In this document: positions 63,621 through 64,000 of the stretch, one piece after another | Numbering within the stretch: position 1 is the stretch's first letter | How the letters are laid out: each line of letters begins with the position of its first letter | Origin: Sphingomonas faeni | Lineage (GTDB): Bacteria > Pseudomonadota > Alphaproteobacteria > Sphingomonadales > Sphingomonadaceae | DNA: 64,000 nt | Direction of reading: 5' to 3' | Assembly: GCF_023195535.1 (NCBI RefSeq) | Contig: NZ_JALPNF010000002.1 | Location: forward strand, 1-64,000 | The notes under the pieces: generated by a model | Databases searched by the model: none | Seen by the model: the letters and a program-made list of their open reading frames with translations, nothing else | Told to the model about the DNA's origin: nothing | Position numbers and translations under genes: made by a program

Positions 63621-64000
63621 CTAACGCGCGGCGGCCGCCATTTCGGCATTGCGACGTTCTGAGGCGGCGAGCGTTTCGGTGAGCAACATCACCAACGCGT
63701 CGTTCCGATCAAGCACGTTCATACCCTCGCGCGTCGATCCGCCGGGGCTCGCGACACGGTCGGCCAGCACGGCGGGAGAAACATCCGCATCGGCTGCCAT
63801 GATCGCCGAGCCTTCCAGCGTAGCCATGGCAAGGCGAGCTGCTTGGTCAGCCGGCAGCCCCAACGCAGCGCCAGCCTTGGCGAGCGCGTCGGCAAAGCGG
63901 AACACGAACCCGGGGCCACAACCCGCGAGCGCGGTCACCGCGTCGAAATGCGCCTCGTCGGCGATCCATTCGTAATGGCCGAGGGGGGCCGCGAACGCTT
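63621..64000 (-). CDS. proC: pyrroline-5-carboxylate reductase, C-terminal part (gene runs off the right edge)
   Basis: The C-terminal 126 residues of the last enzyme of proline synthesis. From the edge it reads WIADEAHFDAVTALAGCGPG, then FVFRFADALAKAGAALGLPAD, TLEGSAIMAADAD and the signature VASPGGSTREGMNVLD, typical of the dimerisation domain that completes the active site. An internal GTG could give a short start, but the frame is open to the edge and the upstream sequence matches the family. The N-terminal NAD(P)-binding domain lies outside the window. Confidence 0.93.
   Translation of the reverse strand, partial: AFAAPLGHYEWIADEAHFDAVTALAGCGPGFVFRFADALAKAGAALGLPADQAARLAMATLEGSAIMAADADVSPAVLADRVASPGGSTREGMNVLDRNDALVMLLTETLAASERRNAEMAAAAR

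Overview
The window is a high-GC chromosomal segment of an alphaproteobacterium, most likely a Sphingomonas or close sphingomonad. This is inferred from gene content: two TonB-dependent receptors, an RcdA-type (DUF1465) protein, a cysteine-poor DksA, the order recG / sdhE / mfd, and many short inverted-repeat (REP-like) elements between genes. No rRNA, CRISPR array, insertion sequence, integrase or phage gene was seen. Almost everything looks like core or stable accessory chromosome.

Layout. 0-7 kb: an RNase H-like protein, a YihY membrane protein, and a YbbA/YbbP-type ABC exporter divergent from a TesA-like lipoprotein esterase, then a Crp/Fnr regulator. 7-12.3 kb: two transglutaminase-like proteins back to back with an N-formylglutamate amidohydrolase-like enzyme, then a ZnuD-like TonB receptor. 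12.3-21.2 kb: a gamma carbonic anhydrase-like protein and malate synthase G, a LysR regulator, and a tyrosine/homogentisate catabolic cluster (MarR regulator, hppD, hmgA, maleylacetoacetate isomerase, Rieske protein) followed by trhO. 21.2-26.1 kb: a complete set of homologues of E. coli YjfI, YjfJ (PspA), YjfK, YjfL, YjfM and YjfC, arranged as two divergent arms with an ankyrin protein added. 26.2-31.6 kb: a sugar-type transporter with its LacI regulator, a GST and a dihydrolipoamide dehydrogenase-like enzyme. 31.6-36.5 kb: a Tat-exported three-subunit molybdenum aldehyde oxidoreductase (PaoABC type) and a nitronate monooxygenase.

36.5-40.9 kb carries small regulators (RcdA-like, two DUF465 proteins, PilZ, DksA) and a serine/glycine-rich protein with a PEP-CTERM-like tail. 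41-52 kb is housekeeping: serS, surE, an NlpD-like lipoprotein, tyrS, a second PilZ protein, recG, sdhE, mfd. 52-60 kb carries a glycine-rich lipoprotein, YjbQ, a class A beta-lactamase-like protein that lacks the usual omega-loop glutamate, an exported M20 amidohydrolase and a large TonB receptor. 60-64 kb carries psd, a tRNA-Gln, ilvE with a divergent MarR gene, and the 3' part of proC.

The strongest unexplained signals are: (a) several REP-like families with different stems but one shared plan, two inverted arms whose tips are GCGAAAGC-type mini-hairpins; (b) a separate 125-130 bp inverted element present four times; (c) the divergent Yjf/PspA module with an ankyrin partner; (d) the beta-lactamase-like protein without its deacylation glutamate; (e) about 110 open codons with no start codon running in frame into psd. 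I saw no wholly new multi-gene system that I could defend; the Yjf/PspA locus is the best candidate for an under-described one.
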